The position numbers were made by a program, and so were the translations under genes. From JBOGEB01 sp050743125 (GTDB lineage Bacteria; Actinomycetota; Nitriliruptoria; Euzebyales; Egibacteraceae), in the NCBI GenBank assembly GCA_050743125.1, contig JBOGEB010000160.1, positions 1-10,037 on the forward strand: a stretch of DNA of 10,037 nt, in the 5' to 3' direction. Under the pieces are notes generated by a model. That model was not told the DNA's origin. It was given only the letters and a program-made list of their open reading frames with translations, and ran no database searches. Numbering within the stretch: the first letter of the stretch is position 1; the number at the start of each line of letters is the position of its first letter. Of the stretch, positions 1-6,541 are shown piece after piece.

Positions 1-47
1 GTCGGCGGCCAGGGGGGTGGGGGAGTCCCCCACACATGGCCGCCGAC
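1..47. terminator. Nested stem-loop downstream of the lasso operon
   Basis: A 10-bp outer stem pairs positions 1-10 (GTCGGCGGCC) with 38-47 (GGCCGCCGAC). Inside it, GTGGGGG (17-23) pairs with CCCCCAC (27-33) around an AGT loop. It lies 60 bp past the stop codon of the last lasso-operon gene, which is transcribed toward it, so it could end that transcript. There is no clear U-tract, and the outer stem touches the window edge, so it could extend further or belong to the next gene. The structure is read directly; the terminator role is inferred. Confidence 0.5.
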
Positions 48-107
48 ACCGCGCTCCGCTTCGCCCACAGGGCAAGGCCGCGATTCTCAACACGTTCTGA
101 AGCCTTG

Positions 108-1448
108 TCATCCGGCTGCGTGCGCGAGCGTGGCGCGGACCTGCCACCCCTCGCTGGTCGGTTCCAGGACGGGCGCGAGGGCGTCGATGCCAGGACGGCC
201 ACGCTGTTCCCAGTCGCGGAACAAGAGGCGCAGTTTCATCAGCGGGGGTGAGTCGGGCGTGTCGGCGATGAAATAGCCTTCGGAGGTGAGAACGGCGGCG
301 TTGTGCCCGGTGCTGAAGCCGATCCCGGAGATCCAAGTGCGGCCGACGGTGCCGTAGGCGGTGAGGCTGCAAGGGCGGTGGCGGGAGGCGTCGCAGCCAG
401 CGCAGTAGGAGCGGAAGTCCCGCCAGGCCAGCGCCCGGCCTTCCTCGGTTTTGCCGAGCGGGACAACCTCGCGGTGCGCTGAGCTCTGGAGTATGTCCAG
501 GGTGGCGGTGGGGTCGTGGCCGTCGGAGTGGACGCGCCAGGCCGTGCTGATCCAGGCGACCTCGCCGTCCTCAGCGTCGCGTCGGGCATCGATGTAGAAG
601 ATCGGCACGCCGAGGCTGCGGTTGATCTCGGGTCCCATGTCCACGTAGACCGCACCGCCCAGCCGCGGGTGCGCGAGATGGCCTTCCTCGGCCACGGTGA
701 CGCGGATGTGCCCAACCGTGCGGGCGACCGGCGCGATGTAGATCGGGGTAGAGATCACGGCGCCAGGTCGAGCCTGCTCAATCCACGCCTGCGGGATGTG
801 GGTGGGGGTTGCCCACGCAAGGATCGCGTCGAACGGGGCGTGCTCGCGGGCTCCACGGTGGCCGTCCGCCGTGACCAGCGTCAGGTTCCACACCCTGCGT
901 TCAGCGTGCAGCTTCGCGGCCCGTTGGATGAGTGCCGGGTCGACATCGACCGAAACCACGTGGCCGTCCGGGCCGGCGAGCTCGGCGAGCACTGCCCCGG
1001 TGTAGCCGGTCCCGGTACCGATCTCTAGAACCCGCATGCCAGGCTGGATGCCAGCGCGGCGCAGGTCCCGCTCGATGGCGAACTGAGCGGTGACTTGCGG
1101 GACGCTCCCGAGTGCACGGTGGTCGGTGTAGTGCTGACGGGACACGAAGGCTGCAGCACGAGCGACAGCGTCTTCGATGGCGGTGTCGGCGAGGAACGCG
1201 GCCAAAGAGCCTTCCAGGCACGCGGCTCGGCCGGGGAAGAACTTCGCCGCCCAGGCGCGAGCGGCAAGGGCGCGTTCGGCCTCGGCCTGGTCTGCGGGGC
1301 GGCGGGCGAAGCGTTTCGCCGCTCGGGCCGCGCCGAGGCTGATCCGGAACGGCGCGCAGCGCAGCAACGCGATGGCCGTGGCAAAGGCGGCCAAACCGAC
1401 GATCCGATCTGTCAAAGGTGGGCGAGTCTGGGTGCCGTCGAGGACCAT
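108..1448 (-). CDS. Lasso B2 peptidase (N-terminal half) fused to PIMT-like O-methyltransferase
   Basis: The protein has 446 residues if it starts at ATG 1448. Residues ~10-88 match the N-terminal half of lasso B2 transglutaminase-like leader peptidases: a hydrophobic helix, a basic segment, then the active-site stretch RAACLEGSLA with Cys77. The following B2 part, which normally carries the catalytic His (HAWVE-like) and Asp, is absent. The chain passes in frame into a PIMT-like methyltransferase, with a SVPQVTAQ substrate-side segment (~115-122) and the SAM loop VLEIGTGTGY (140-149). About 200 C-terminal residues follow, including a Cys-containing stretch SYCAGC; long C-terminal extensions are usual in RiPP-associated PIMTs. 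The start is uncertain. ATG 1448 has GGTGAG seven bases upstream, while GTG 1460 overlaps the B1 stop as GTGA; both imply coupling to B1. The expected role of the PIMT part is methylation of a core Asp to give aspartimide. Whether the B2 part can cleave the leader is doubtful. The domain calls are firm; the natural-fusion versus deletion question is open. Confidence 0.85.
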   Translation of the reverse strand: MVLDGTQTRPPLTDRIVGLAAFATAIALLRCAPFRISLGAARAAKRFARRPADQAEAERALAARAWAAKFFPGRAACLEGSLAAFLADTAIEDAVARAAAFVSRQHYTDHRALGSVPQVTAQFAIERDLRRAGIQPGMRVLEIGTGTGYTGAVLAELAGPDGHVVSVDVDPALIQRAAKLHAERRVWNLTLVTADGHRGAREHAPFDAILAWATPTHIPQAWIEQARPGAVISTPIYIAPVARTVGHIRVTVAEEGHLAHPRLGGAVYVDMGPEINRSLGVPIFYIDARRDAEDGEVAWISTAWRVHSDGHDPTATLDILQSSAHREVVPLGKTEEGRALAWRDFRSYCAGCDASRHRPCSLTAYGTVGRTWISGIGFSTGHNAAVLTSEGYFIADTPDSPPLMKLRLLFRDWEQRGRPGIDALAPVLEPTSEGWQVRATLAHAAG

Positions 1449-1456
1449 GCGGATGC

Positions 1457-1472
1457 TCACCACCACCACCAC
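1457..1472 (-). repeat. GGT/TGG triplet tract at the B1-methyltransferase junction
   Basis: On the minus strand this short tract is a run of GGT units. In the B1 frame it gives four Trp codons just before the TGA. In the next frame it gives a series of GTG triplets, any of which could start the downstream gene. Slippage in whole triplets would change only the number of Trp residues and candidate starts, not the frame. Confidence 0.7.
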
Positions 1473-1765
1473 CCGCGCCGAGGGGTGAGGGGTTCGACGA
1501 GACGTCTGCGCAAGAGATCATCGACCAGACGGCGGATGTCGGCGTGGACCCGGGCCGGGTCCACGTGATAGGCAGCGGCCACGGCGTCGGCGGACTGCTC
1601 CGTGCTGGCGCCGACGGCGACGTGCTTCCACCAGAGGGATCCGGACGGGGACAGGGCATACCAGCGGCCACGGCCTCGCAGGTCCAGCAGCATGGCGCCC
1701 TCGTCGGTGATGGTGGCCAGCACGTGCCGGCTCGGCCGCACGGGCGGAAGGGCGATGTCAGGCAT
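1457..1765 (-). CDS. PqqD-like leader-binding protein B1 of the lasso cluster
   Basis: This 102-residue protein is a stand-alone RiPP recognition element of the PqqD type. In lasso systems B1 binds the precursor leader and presents it to the B2 peptidase and the cyclase. Visible features are the beta-strand region HVLATITDEGAMLLDLRGRG, the motif GRWYALSPSGSLWW, and a helical part with VDPARVHADIRRLVDDLLRRRLVEP, the usual B1 layout and size. ATG 1765 is preceded by AAGGAGGAG (1773-1781) and lies eight bases inside the end of the cyclase gene, so the two genes are translationally coupled. The protein ends oddly in RRGWWWW, encoded by a triplet tract that overlaps the start region of the next gene. 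The family call is confident; leader binding is inferred from the family and the context. Confidence 0.93.
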   Translation of the reverse strand: MPDIALPPVRPSRHVLATITDEGAMLLDLRGRGRWYALSPSGSLWWKHVAVGASTEQSADAVAAAYHVDPARVHADIRRLVDDLLRRRLVEPLTPRRGWWWW

Positions 1766-3575
1766 GGGCTGGCTCCTCCTTCCGCCAGGTCCGCTCTTGT
1801 GGCATGCCGGAGCACTGCGCGAGCCACAGCTCCGTGGTGACGAAGGTCTCCAGGCTGGCCAGCCGCCCGGGGGCGCCGGCGATGAGTCGATCGAGATCAC
1901 GACGGACCGCGTCGTGGTCGACGATGCCGGCGCGGACGAGCTGGGAGTCCGCGAGCATGTGGTGGAGCTGGGCGGCGTTGCGGCGAATGCCCGCGTAGGC
2001 ATTTCCGTCGTAGGCGCCCTTGGTGCGGCGCTGAAGCAGGAAGTCCGGCACCAACCCGCGCAGCGCGGCACCGAGTAGAGGCTTTTGCCTCGTGGTGGAC
2101 TGCCGCTGGTGGACCGGTATGGACATGCAGGCCCGCACCACGGCGTTGTCGAGAAAGGGAGCGTGTGCATGCAGGCCCGTCGCGTGGAGTGCAGCGGTGA
2201 GTTCTGCCTGGTAGGCACCGAACTTGCGGAGTTCGCACCATGCTCGGTGGGTGCTGATCGGCACGCTGTCCAGGTCGACGCGTTCGGCCGTGAGCAGCAC
2301 AACCTGCGCGAGCTGGTCTCGCGCGTCGGCGGTCAGCCAGGCGGCAAAGCTGGAGAAGCCGCACCAGTGCAGCTGCCGGGACGCGGACGGGTGCACCCAC
2401 CGGCGACGTGGGTGCTGGACGTCGGCAGCGAGCCGACGCAGGGCCTGGGGGTAGGAGATGTGCGACAGCCTCACCCCAGCCGTGAGAACCGACTGGACCG
2501 AGACGTGTCGAAGGCGGGCGCGGGCGACCGCGTGCCGCAGTAACAGCCCGAATCGTCCGGCTTTTACCAGGTCGGCCAGATAAGACGGCGAGGCGCACAG
2601 GAGGGTGTCGCCGCCGGAACCGGTGAAGTGGAGCTGACTGCCATAGGCGAGGACATGACGGTGATAGCTGTGGCGCAGCGACCACCGGGCAGCATCGGTG
2701 TACGGCTGATCGGTCCGCGGAGCGGCGTCCATCCGATCGAAGAACAACGCTTCATCGTCGCCTCCGACTACGACGTGTCGGATGAGGGGATCGCAGGCAG
2801 CAGCCCGCTCGGCGAACAGCACATCGTCCTTGCGGCTGGTCGGATCGTCGCGGGTGACGGCGAACACCTCGTGCCCGGCCCGAGCGGCGAGCAGGGCGAT
2901 GCTCGTCGAGTCAAGGCCGCCGCTGAAATCTGCGCTTACCCGCTCCACTGAGATCGCGCGCCGCTCCACCGCGGTCACAAGGGCCTCCCGTAGCGCTTCG
3001 GCGGCTTCGCCGAACGCCGCCTCCCGCGGCTGGGGCTCGTAACACTCGATCCGTGGCTGCGCGGCGGCGTGCAGCACGTGGCCCCCGGGCAGCCGGTCGA
3101 TACCAGTAAAGACCGTGGCCGTGCCGGCCACCTCTGACACCGTCGGACACACCATCCGGGCCACCAACGCCTGGTGATCGATCTGGGCACCGGTGAGTTC
3201 TGCCAGCGGAGTCGCCGAGGATGCCCAGACCAGGCCGTTCTGGTGGAGGGTGTAGTAGACGGGCCTGGTTCCGGCGATGTCGGTGATGACGACAGTTCGC
3301 TGCCCGTCGTTGGCGATCACCCAGTAGCTGCCTGGCCAGGTCGTCAGGTCGGGCCAGTCCCCACGGCGCACCGCGTCCAGGCCCTGGCGCAGCTCGCTGT
3401 CGGTGGCGTAGCAGGAGCCGACCACGGCCAGACGTCGCGAACTCGCGTCATCGTGCACAACCCGGCAGGCTCCGTCCGGCAGATCGCCGATGATCCAAAG
3501 TGGACGCTTTCCTCGCCACAACGGCAGGCCATCCGTCGGAGCGACGGAGCAGCCGACAGAACCGGTGATCCACAC
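1758..3575 (-). CDS. Lasso peptide cyclase (asparagine synthetase-like, lasso C)
   Basis: This 605-residue protein is an asparagine-synthetase B homologue of the lasso C type. Such enzymes adenylate the side-chain carboxylate of a core Asp or Glu with ATP and let the new N-terminus attack it, closing the macrolactam around the threaded tail. Residues ~1-180 form the glutaminase-like domain without an N-terminal Cys nucleophile, as is usual for lasso cyclases. The synthetase domain has the PPi-loop SGGLDSTS at 218-225 and TGSGGDTL at 318-325. The GTG start at 3575 is chosen because AAGGAG (3583-3588) lies seven bases upstream and the protein then opens VWITGSVGC. An in-frame ATG at 3632 has no such site and lies inside the upstream hairpin. 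It is second in the operon, 78 bp after the precursor gene, and overlaps B1 by eight bases. The predicted substrate residues are Gly1 and Asp9 of the core. Confidence 0.95.
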   Translation of the reverse strand: MWITGSVGCSVAPTDGLPLWRGKRPLWIIGDLPDGACRVVHDDASSRRLAVVGSCYATDSELRQGLDAVRRGDWPDLTTWPGSYWVIANDGQRTVVITDIAGTRPVYYTLHQNGLVWASSATPLAELTGAQIDHQALVARMVCPTVSEVAGTATVFTGIDRLPGGHVLHAAAQPRIECYEPQPREAAFGEAAEALREALVTAVERRAISVERVSADFSGGLDSTSIALLAARAGHEVFAVTRDDPTSRKDDVLFAERAAACDPLIRHVVVGGDDEALFFDRMDAAPRTDQPYTDAARWSLRHSYHRHVLAYGSQLHFTGSGGDTLLCASPSYLADLVKAGRFGLLLRHAVARARLRHVSVQSVLTAGVRLSHISYPQALRRLAADVQHPRRRWVHPSASRQLHWCGFSSFAAWLTADARDQLAQVVLLTAERVDLDSVPISTHRAWCELRKFGAYQAELTAALHATGLHAHAPFLDNAVVRACMSIPVHQRQSTTRQKPLLGAALRGLVPDFLLQRRTKGAYDGNAYAGIRRNAAQLHHMLADSQLVRAGIVDHDAVRRDLDRLIAGAPGRLASLETFVTTELWLAQCSGMPQERTWRKEEPAHA

Positions 3576-3599
3576 CGTGATGCTCCTTGCTGCATGAGT

Positions 3600-3636
3600 G
3601 GAGGTAGCCCACCTTGGGGGCCGGTGGGCCACCTCC
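3600..3636. terminator. Strong hairpin between lasso precursor and cyclase genes
   Basis: Fourteen-base arms (3600-3613, GGAGGTAGCCCACC, and 3623-3636, GGTGGGCCACCTCC) pair with one mismatch around a nine-base loop. The hairpin lies between the precursor stop and the cyclase ribosome binding site and is not followed by a U-tract on the transcribed strand. This suits a partial terminator or an RNA-stabilising element that keeps precursor mRNA above enzyme mRNA, a common design in RiPP operons. The pairing is seen; the role is inferred. Confidence 0.7.
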
Positions 3637-3653
3637 GGGAGGGGACCGAGGGA

Positions 3654-3773
3654 CTACTCGAAGTACTTGCCCTGGTCAGCGGAGTCCTCGGCGTACTTGC
3701 CGAGTGTCATGACGGCGACCTCGCCGAGCTCGATCACCTGGGGCGTGACGTACAGCTCCACGGCTTGCTGCAT
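3654..3773 (-). CDS. Lasso peptide precursor (A)
   Basis: This is a 39-codon gene with an excellent ribosome binding site, GGAGGTGAG at 3782-3790, eight bases before ATG 3773. The leader (residues 1-24) carries the B1-recognition pattern Tyr8-x-x-Pro11...Gly17 and a Thr at position -2 (residue 23), the residue required by B2 peptidases. Cleavage after Leu24 gives the 15-residue core GKYAEDSADQGKYFE. Only Asp9 fits a 7-9 residue ring, so the predicted macrolactam is Gly1-Asp9 with a six-residue tail. Tyr13 and Phe14 are possible steric plugs. Asp6-Ser7 lies in the ring and is the best candidate for PIMT-dependent aspartimide formation. The tripeptide GKY occurs twice, at core positions 1-3 and 11-13. 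It is the first gene of the operon. The precursor call rests on the leader pattern plus the adjacent cyclase and B1 genes; ring, plug and modification sites are predictions. Confidence 0.92.
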   Translation of the reverse strand: MQQAVELYVTPQVIELGEVAVMTLGKYAEDSADQGKYFE

Positions 3774-3985
3774 GGTGGCTACTCACCTCCCCTCCTACTG
3801 CAAGCGGATTCCTTCTCACTGTCGGGGAATGAGGCGAGACAAGCCACCCACGCGCACCGTGATCTCCTGCATCGAACCTCCCGGTACAACGGGGAAGTTT
3901 GGTAACTTGGCGTGTCCGACAAGCCATTGGGAAGCGCCGACGGCATTCGAGCAGCAGGCTGCTGCGCGAGCAGAGGGAGGTGGCC
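3774..3985. promoter_or_regulatory. Divergent promoter region between lasso operon and Xre regulator
   Basis: This 212-bp region separates the lasso precursor (minus) from the regulator (plus), so it must hold both promoters. I see no convincing -35/-10 pair for either. The lasso ribosome binding site is at 3782-3790 and the regulator's GGGAGG at 3975-3980. An AT-richer inverted repeat at 3895-3908 stands out and is listed separately. Confidence 0.6.
3895..3908. promoter_or_regulatory. Candidate operator: AAGTT-TGGT-AACTT inverted repeat
   Basis: A perfect 5-bp inverted repeat with a four-base centre sits near the middle of the divergent intergenic region, in an AT-richer patch of otherwise GC-rich DNA. 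Xre-family proteins usually bind short dyads like this. It could be the binding site of the neighbouring regulator, but nothing in the sequence proves it. Confidence 0.4.
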
Positions 3986-5104
3986 GTGGCCACCAAGGCG
4001 CGTAGCCTCCGCCAGGAGCAGCTCCAGCTCACGGCCTCGCTGCGGGACCAGCACCAGACATGGGTCGAGGTGGCCGGGACCTTCCGGGAACGTTACGGCG
4101 TGAATATGCGGGCGGCGTTCCGGCTTGCTCACGGGTGGAGCCAACGCGAGGCAGCGGACAAGTGGAACGAGCGGTGGCCCGCCCACCCGAAGACGTTCAA
4201 GAACCTTTCCTACTGGGAGCTGTGGCCGGCCCGCACCGGCCATACCCCCTCCTTGGAGGTGCTGATCAGGCTCGCCGAGCTGTATGAGTGCGGCGTAGCA
4301 GACCTCCTCATCGACTGCCCCGACTACAGGCACCTCGATCCCGCCCACCAAGCCCAAACGCAGCTTGCGTTCGTGTCGGCTCGCCTCGACGGACAAGCGC
4401 CTGGCACTCTCGGAGCACAGATCACGATTCCGCCGCTTGAAAGCGACGACGATCCCTCTAGCGTGGACTCAGCGAGCAGACCACCGGACCACCTCGCCGC
4501 CTTCGTGGAGCGACTGGAGGACATGGACGTCGAGCAACTCGCGCGCACCGTCGTGTCATGGGCTCAGCAGGTGAACCCTGGCATGAGCCGTCGCGTGCTG
4601 CTCCTCAAGCTCAGCGCCGGCCTGTCATTGGCGGCGGCCGACCCCGCGATCGCCCGCATCGACGGCGAGCAACCCACCCCCGTACTCCCTGGTTCGGCGC
4701 CGGACCTGTCAGGCATCTGGCACAGCAGATACCTGTACTACAGCAGCAGCCGGGGCCAACAGTTCGAAGCCGAGCACTACGTGGTGTTCCGCCAACGGGG
4801 CAACGGCCTGGCGGGACAGAGCCTGCCGCACTCGACGGACTCGCGGCTGCGGTTGAACCTGTCGGTCGACGGATCGATCGCGACCGGCACATGGACCGAA
4901 CGGACCTCCCCCACCGGCTACTACAAGGGCGCGGTGTACCACGGCACGATCCAGCTCATCGTCAACCCGATGGGCCGGGCGATGAGCGGCAAATGGCTCG
5001 GGTTCGGCAAGAACTTCAAGGTCAACGCCGGGGAGTGGGAGTTGGCCTGGGTGGACGGCTCAACCTCTCAGCGCGCGATACGCGAGTACCACCTGAAGGC
5101 GTGA
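3986..5104 (+). CDS. Xre-family regulator with C-terminal beta-rich domain
   Basis: The protein has 372 residues from GTG 3986, chosen because GGGAGG (3975-3980) lies five bases upstream; the reading frame is open further upstream but without a good site. Residues ~41-108 form an actinobacterial helix-turn-helix: RLAHGWSQREAADKWNERWP, then FKNLSYWELWP, then PSLEVLIRLAELYECGVADLL. A linker contains an Ala/Leu-rich helical stretch, VLLLKLSAGLSLAAADPA. The C-terminal ~120 residues are rich in Tyr, Trp and Gly and have alternating beta patterns (GIWHSRYLYYSSSRG, TGTWTERTSPTGYYKGAVYHG, GKWLGFGKNFKVNAGEWEL), suggesting a small beta-barrel sensing domain. It is divergent from the lasso operon and may regulate it. 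The ligand, and whether it activates or represses, cannot be read. It ends 16 bp from the converging gene. Confidence 0.83.
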   Translation: MATKARSLRQEQLQLTASLRDQHQTWVEVAGTFRERYGVNMRAAFRLAHGWSQREAADKWNERWPAHPKTFKNLSYWELWPARTGHTPSLEVLIRLAELYECGVADLLIDCPDYRHLDPAHQAQTQLAFVSARLDGQAPGTLGAQITIPPLESDDDPSSVDSASRPPDHLAAFVERLEDMDVEQLARTVVSWAQQVNPGMSRRVLLLKLSAGLSLAAADPAIARIDGEQPTPVLPGSAPDLSGIWHSRYLYYSSSRGQQFEAEHYVVFRQRGNGLAGQSLPHSTDSRLRLNLSVDGSIATGTWTERTSPTGYYKGAVYHGTIQLIVNPMGRAMSGKWLGFGKNFKVNAGEWELAWVDGSTSQRAIREYHLKA

Positions 5105-5124
5105 CCTGCCGGCCAGCCGGTCAC
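5101..5124. terminator. Possible bidirectional stem-loop between convergent genes
   Basis: GTGACC (5101-5106) pairs with GGTCAC (5119-5124) around a GC-rich 12-base loop and spans both converging stop codons. A 12-bp palindrome, CGGTGATCACCG, follows at 5126-5137 within the end of the PLP enzyme gene. The stem is short and has no T-tract, so this is a weak candidate. Confidence 0.3.
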
Positions 5125-5987
5125 CCGGTGATCACCGCGACGATCCGGGTGCCCGGCTCGAACGCCGCTCGGTCAGCCAGCGCGAAGATCCCGTACATCA
5201 TCTTCGCGACATAGACCCAGTCCAGCCTCAACCCGTGGCGGGCAGCGAAATCCGCGATGAACTCGTCCAGCTTCGGGCTGCTCTTCGCGAACCCGCCGAA
5301 GTGGAATCCGCACTCGATGCTCCAATCCCCTAGGCGCGACCCGAACGCCTGCCGCTGGAGCCGTTCCACCTCGCCAACCAGGAACTGCCCACCCTTGAGC
5401 GCCGAGAACCCAAGTGCGCGCTGGCCCGGCTTCAGCCCGCCGGCGATGCCGGCGAGCGTGCCACCCGTACCGCACGGGCAGCAGATGACGTCGAAGCCGA
5501 TGTCGATCTCGCCGGGCAGCTCGGCGCAGCCCCGCACGGCCAGCTCGTTGCGGCCACCCTCCGGCACCAAGTAGAGCTCGCCCCACTGTCGGCGTAACAG
5601 GGCGATCACCTTGGGGGTGCTCTTCGCTCGGTAGGTCGCGCGGTCCATGTAGGTCAGGCGCATCCCCCAGCTGACCGCGGCGGCTAGGGACGGGTTGAGC
5701 GGCAGGTGCTCCTCCCCGCGGATCACGCCGATGGTGGAAAAGCCCAGGTAGTGACCGGCGGCAGCAGTGGCCGGGACGTGGTTGGAGTAGGCCCCACCGA
5801 ACGTCAGCAGCGTGTCGTGTCCCTGCTCGGCCGCTGCGGCAAGGTTGTATTTCAGCTTTCGCCACTTGTTGCCCGACACCTCCGGATGGATCAGATCGTC
5901 CCGCTTCAACCATAGGTGGACGCCGTGACGGTCCAGCCGGTCGTCGCGCAGCTCGGTGACCGGCGACGGCAGCCGAAGGTCCAGCAT
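5121..5987 (-). CDS. ACC deaminase / D-cysteine desulfhydrase-like PLP enzyme
   Basis: This 288-residue protein is a fold-type II PLP enzyme of the 1-aminocyclopropane-1-carboxylate deaminase/D-cysteine desulfhydrase family. The PLP lysine is Lys41 in SGNKWRKLKYN. The substrate-carboxylate loop is GGAYSNHV (64-71), and a Gly-rich phosphate-binding loop follows at CPCGTGGTLAGIAGG. The family opens the cyclopropane ring of ACC or releases sulfide from D-cysteine; sequence alone does not separate these, and many actinobacterial members are uncharacterised. ATG 5987 gives MLDLRLPSPVTEL, a normal family N-terminus. GTG 6014 would add nine residues. Neither start has a strong ribosome binding site. 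At 288 residues it is slightly shorter than typical members. There is no obvious link to the lasso pathway; it is transcribed alone, in the same direction as the MazG gene 163 bp upstream. Confidence 0.87.
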   Translation of the reverse strand: MLDLRLPSPVTELRDDRLDRHGVHLWLKRDDLIHPEVSGNKWRKLKYNLAAAAEQGHDTLLTFGGAYSNHVPATAAAGHYLGFSTIGVIRGEEHLPLNPSLAAAVSWGMRLTYMDRATYRAKSTPKVIALLRRQWGELYLVPEGGRNELAVRGCAELPGEIDIGFDVICCPCGTGGTLAGIAGGLKPGQRALGFSALKGGQFLVGEVERLQRQAFGSRLGDWSIECGFHFGGFAKSSPKLDEFIADFAARHGLRLDWVYVAKMMYGIFALADRAAFEPGTRIVAVITG

Positions 5988-6150
5988 CGGACGCTCTGGC
6001 CGCTCGGCTCTCACGAAAACAGCATCGCATCCCCAGCCGGACGGGGCGACGCTGACACCATGAAGATCGATAGAACAGTCCATCGAGCACGACATGCTCA
6101 CCGTGGCCGGCTCACTCATCGGATGCCCCGCTCGGGCGTCACCTGCGGAG
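5988..6150. other. Intergenic region without a recognisable gene
   Basis: These 163 bp lie between the MazG-like gene and the PLP enzyme, both on the minus strand. The reading frame of the PLP enzyme stays open upstream through this stretch and could encode a Cys- and Ser-rich extension from an ATG near 6121, but that extension resembles nothing in the family and lacks a ribosome binding site. A 5-bp stem, GAGCA/TGCTC, is near 6085. I see no clear promoter. Confidence 0.5.
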
Positions 6151-6441
6151 TTACCGTCTGTCCTCACACGTGCAGGGGCTTGTGGCGCAACGGGGGCAGC
6201 CGTCGGCGTAGCGCATTGCCGCCCTGGCGAGGTCCACCCCGGCCTGGTCCGCGAGCGAGGCCAGCCACGCGAGCACGTCCGCGAACTCCCGCTCCCGGTC
6301 CGCGGGGCCACCACGGAACAGCGCACGCGACAGCTCTCCGCACTCCTCGGTGAACCACGCGAACGTCCGCGCCAGCCCCCGCGCCCGGTCCCGCGCACCG
6401 TACAGCGTGCGCATCTGCCGCTGGAACGTAGCGAGGTCCAC
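6151..6441 (-). CDS. MazG-like nucleotide pyrophosphohydrolase (unit 1, intact)
   Basis: This 96-residue protein is a small all-alpha MazG-type NTP pyrophosphohydrolase, a family that hydrolyses nucleoside triphosphates to monophosphates and pyrophosphate with Mg2+. The metal motif is complete: EECGE at 32-36 and EFAD at 52-55, matching EExxE...ExxD spacing. The C-terminus has a Cys cluster, CPRCATSPCTC (82-92), that could bind a metal. The GTG start at 6441 lacks a good ribosome binding site. A TAGAGT hexamer (6451-6456, minus strand) would place transcription within a few bases of the GTG, so the message may be leaderless, which is common in actinobacteria. It is divergent from the Xre regulator at 6542, and the pair is duplicated downstream. 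The physiological substrate is unknown. Confidence 0.85.
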   Translation of the reverse strand: MDLATFQRQMRTLYGARDRARGLARTFAWFTEECGELSRALFRGGPADREREFADVLAWLASLADQAGVDLARAAMRYADGCPRCATSPCTCEDRR

Positions 6442-6541
6442 AATCCGGGGACTCTACGAGGTCACGCCCCCACGGCCGCGGACGCGTTGGTATGCACCCT
6501 TCGCTACGCTAGCCGCCATCTCCATAAAAAGGAGGCCCCCC
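6442..6541. promoter_or_regulatory. Divergent promoter of MazG-like/Xre pair, unit 1
   Basis: A 100-bp region lies between divergent starts. Its first ~70 bp are almost identical to 8068-8136, and similarity ends just after TACGCT (6505-6510), a plausible -10 for the regulator. TAGAGT on the minus strand (6451-6456) is a plausible -10 for the MazG gene. No good -35 is seen for either. The regulator has a strong site, AAGGAGG, at 6529-6535. Confidence 0.5.

Noticed and set aside
80..92. 13-base match GCGATTCTCAACA near the left edge and, on the opposite strand, at 9386-9398
   Set aside because: A single 13-mer match is expected about once by chance among all position pairs in 10 kb; there is no longer flanking similarity to support an element boundary.
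36..251. 71-codon plus-strand frame at the left edge
   Set aside because: It is antisense to the 3' end of the methyltransferase fusion, with no ribosome binding site or family resemblance.
1457..2302. 281-codon minus-strand frame that includes B1
   Set aside because: Only the part from ATG 1765 is B1. The upstream portion lies in an alternative frame of the cyclase gene and is a shadow.
3576..3632. Upstream ATG start of the cyclase at 3632
   Set aside because: It lies in the inter-gene hairpin without a ribosome binding site, whereas GTG 3575 has AAGGAG at ideal spacing.
3899..3985. Earlier start for the divergent Xre regulator at 3899
   Set aside because: The extra residues are basic and low in family similarity, and this start would lie inside the candidate operator. 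GTG 3986 has a proper GGGAGG.
5988..6443. N-terminal extension of the PLP enzyme up to 6443
   Set aside because: It would overlap the MazG-like gene in another frame, and the added residues do not fit the PLP-enzyme family.
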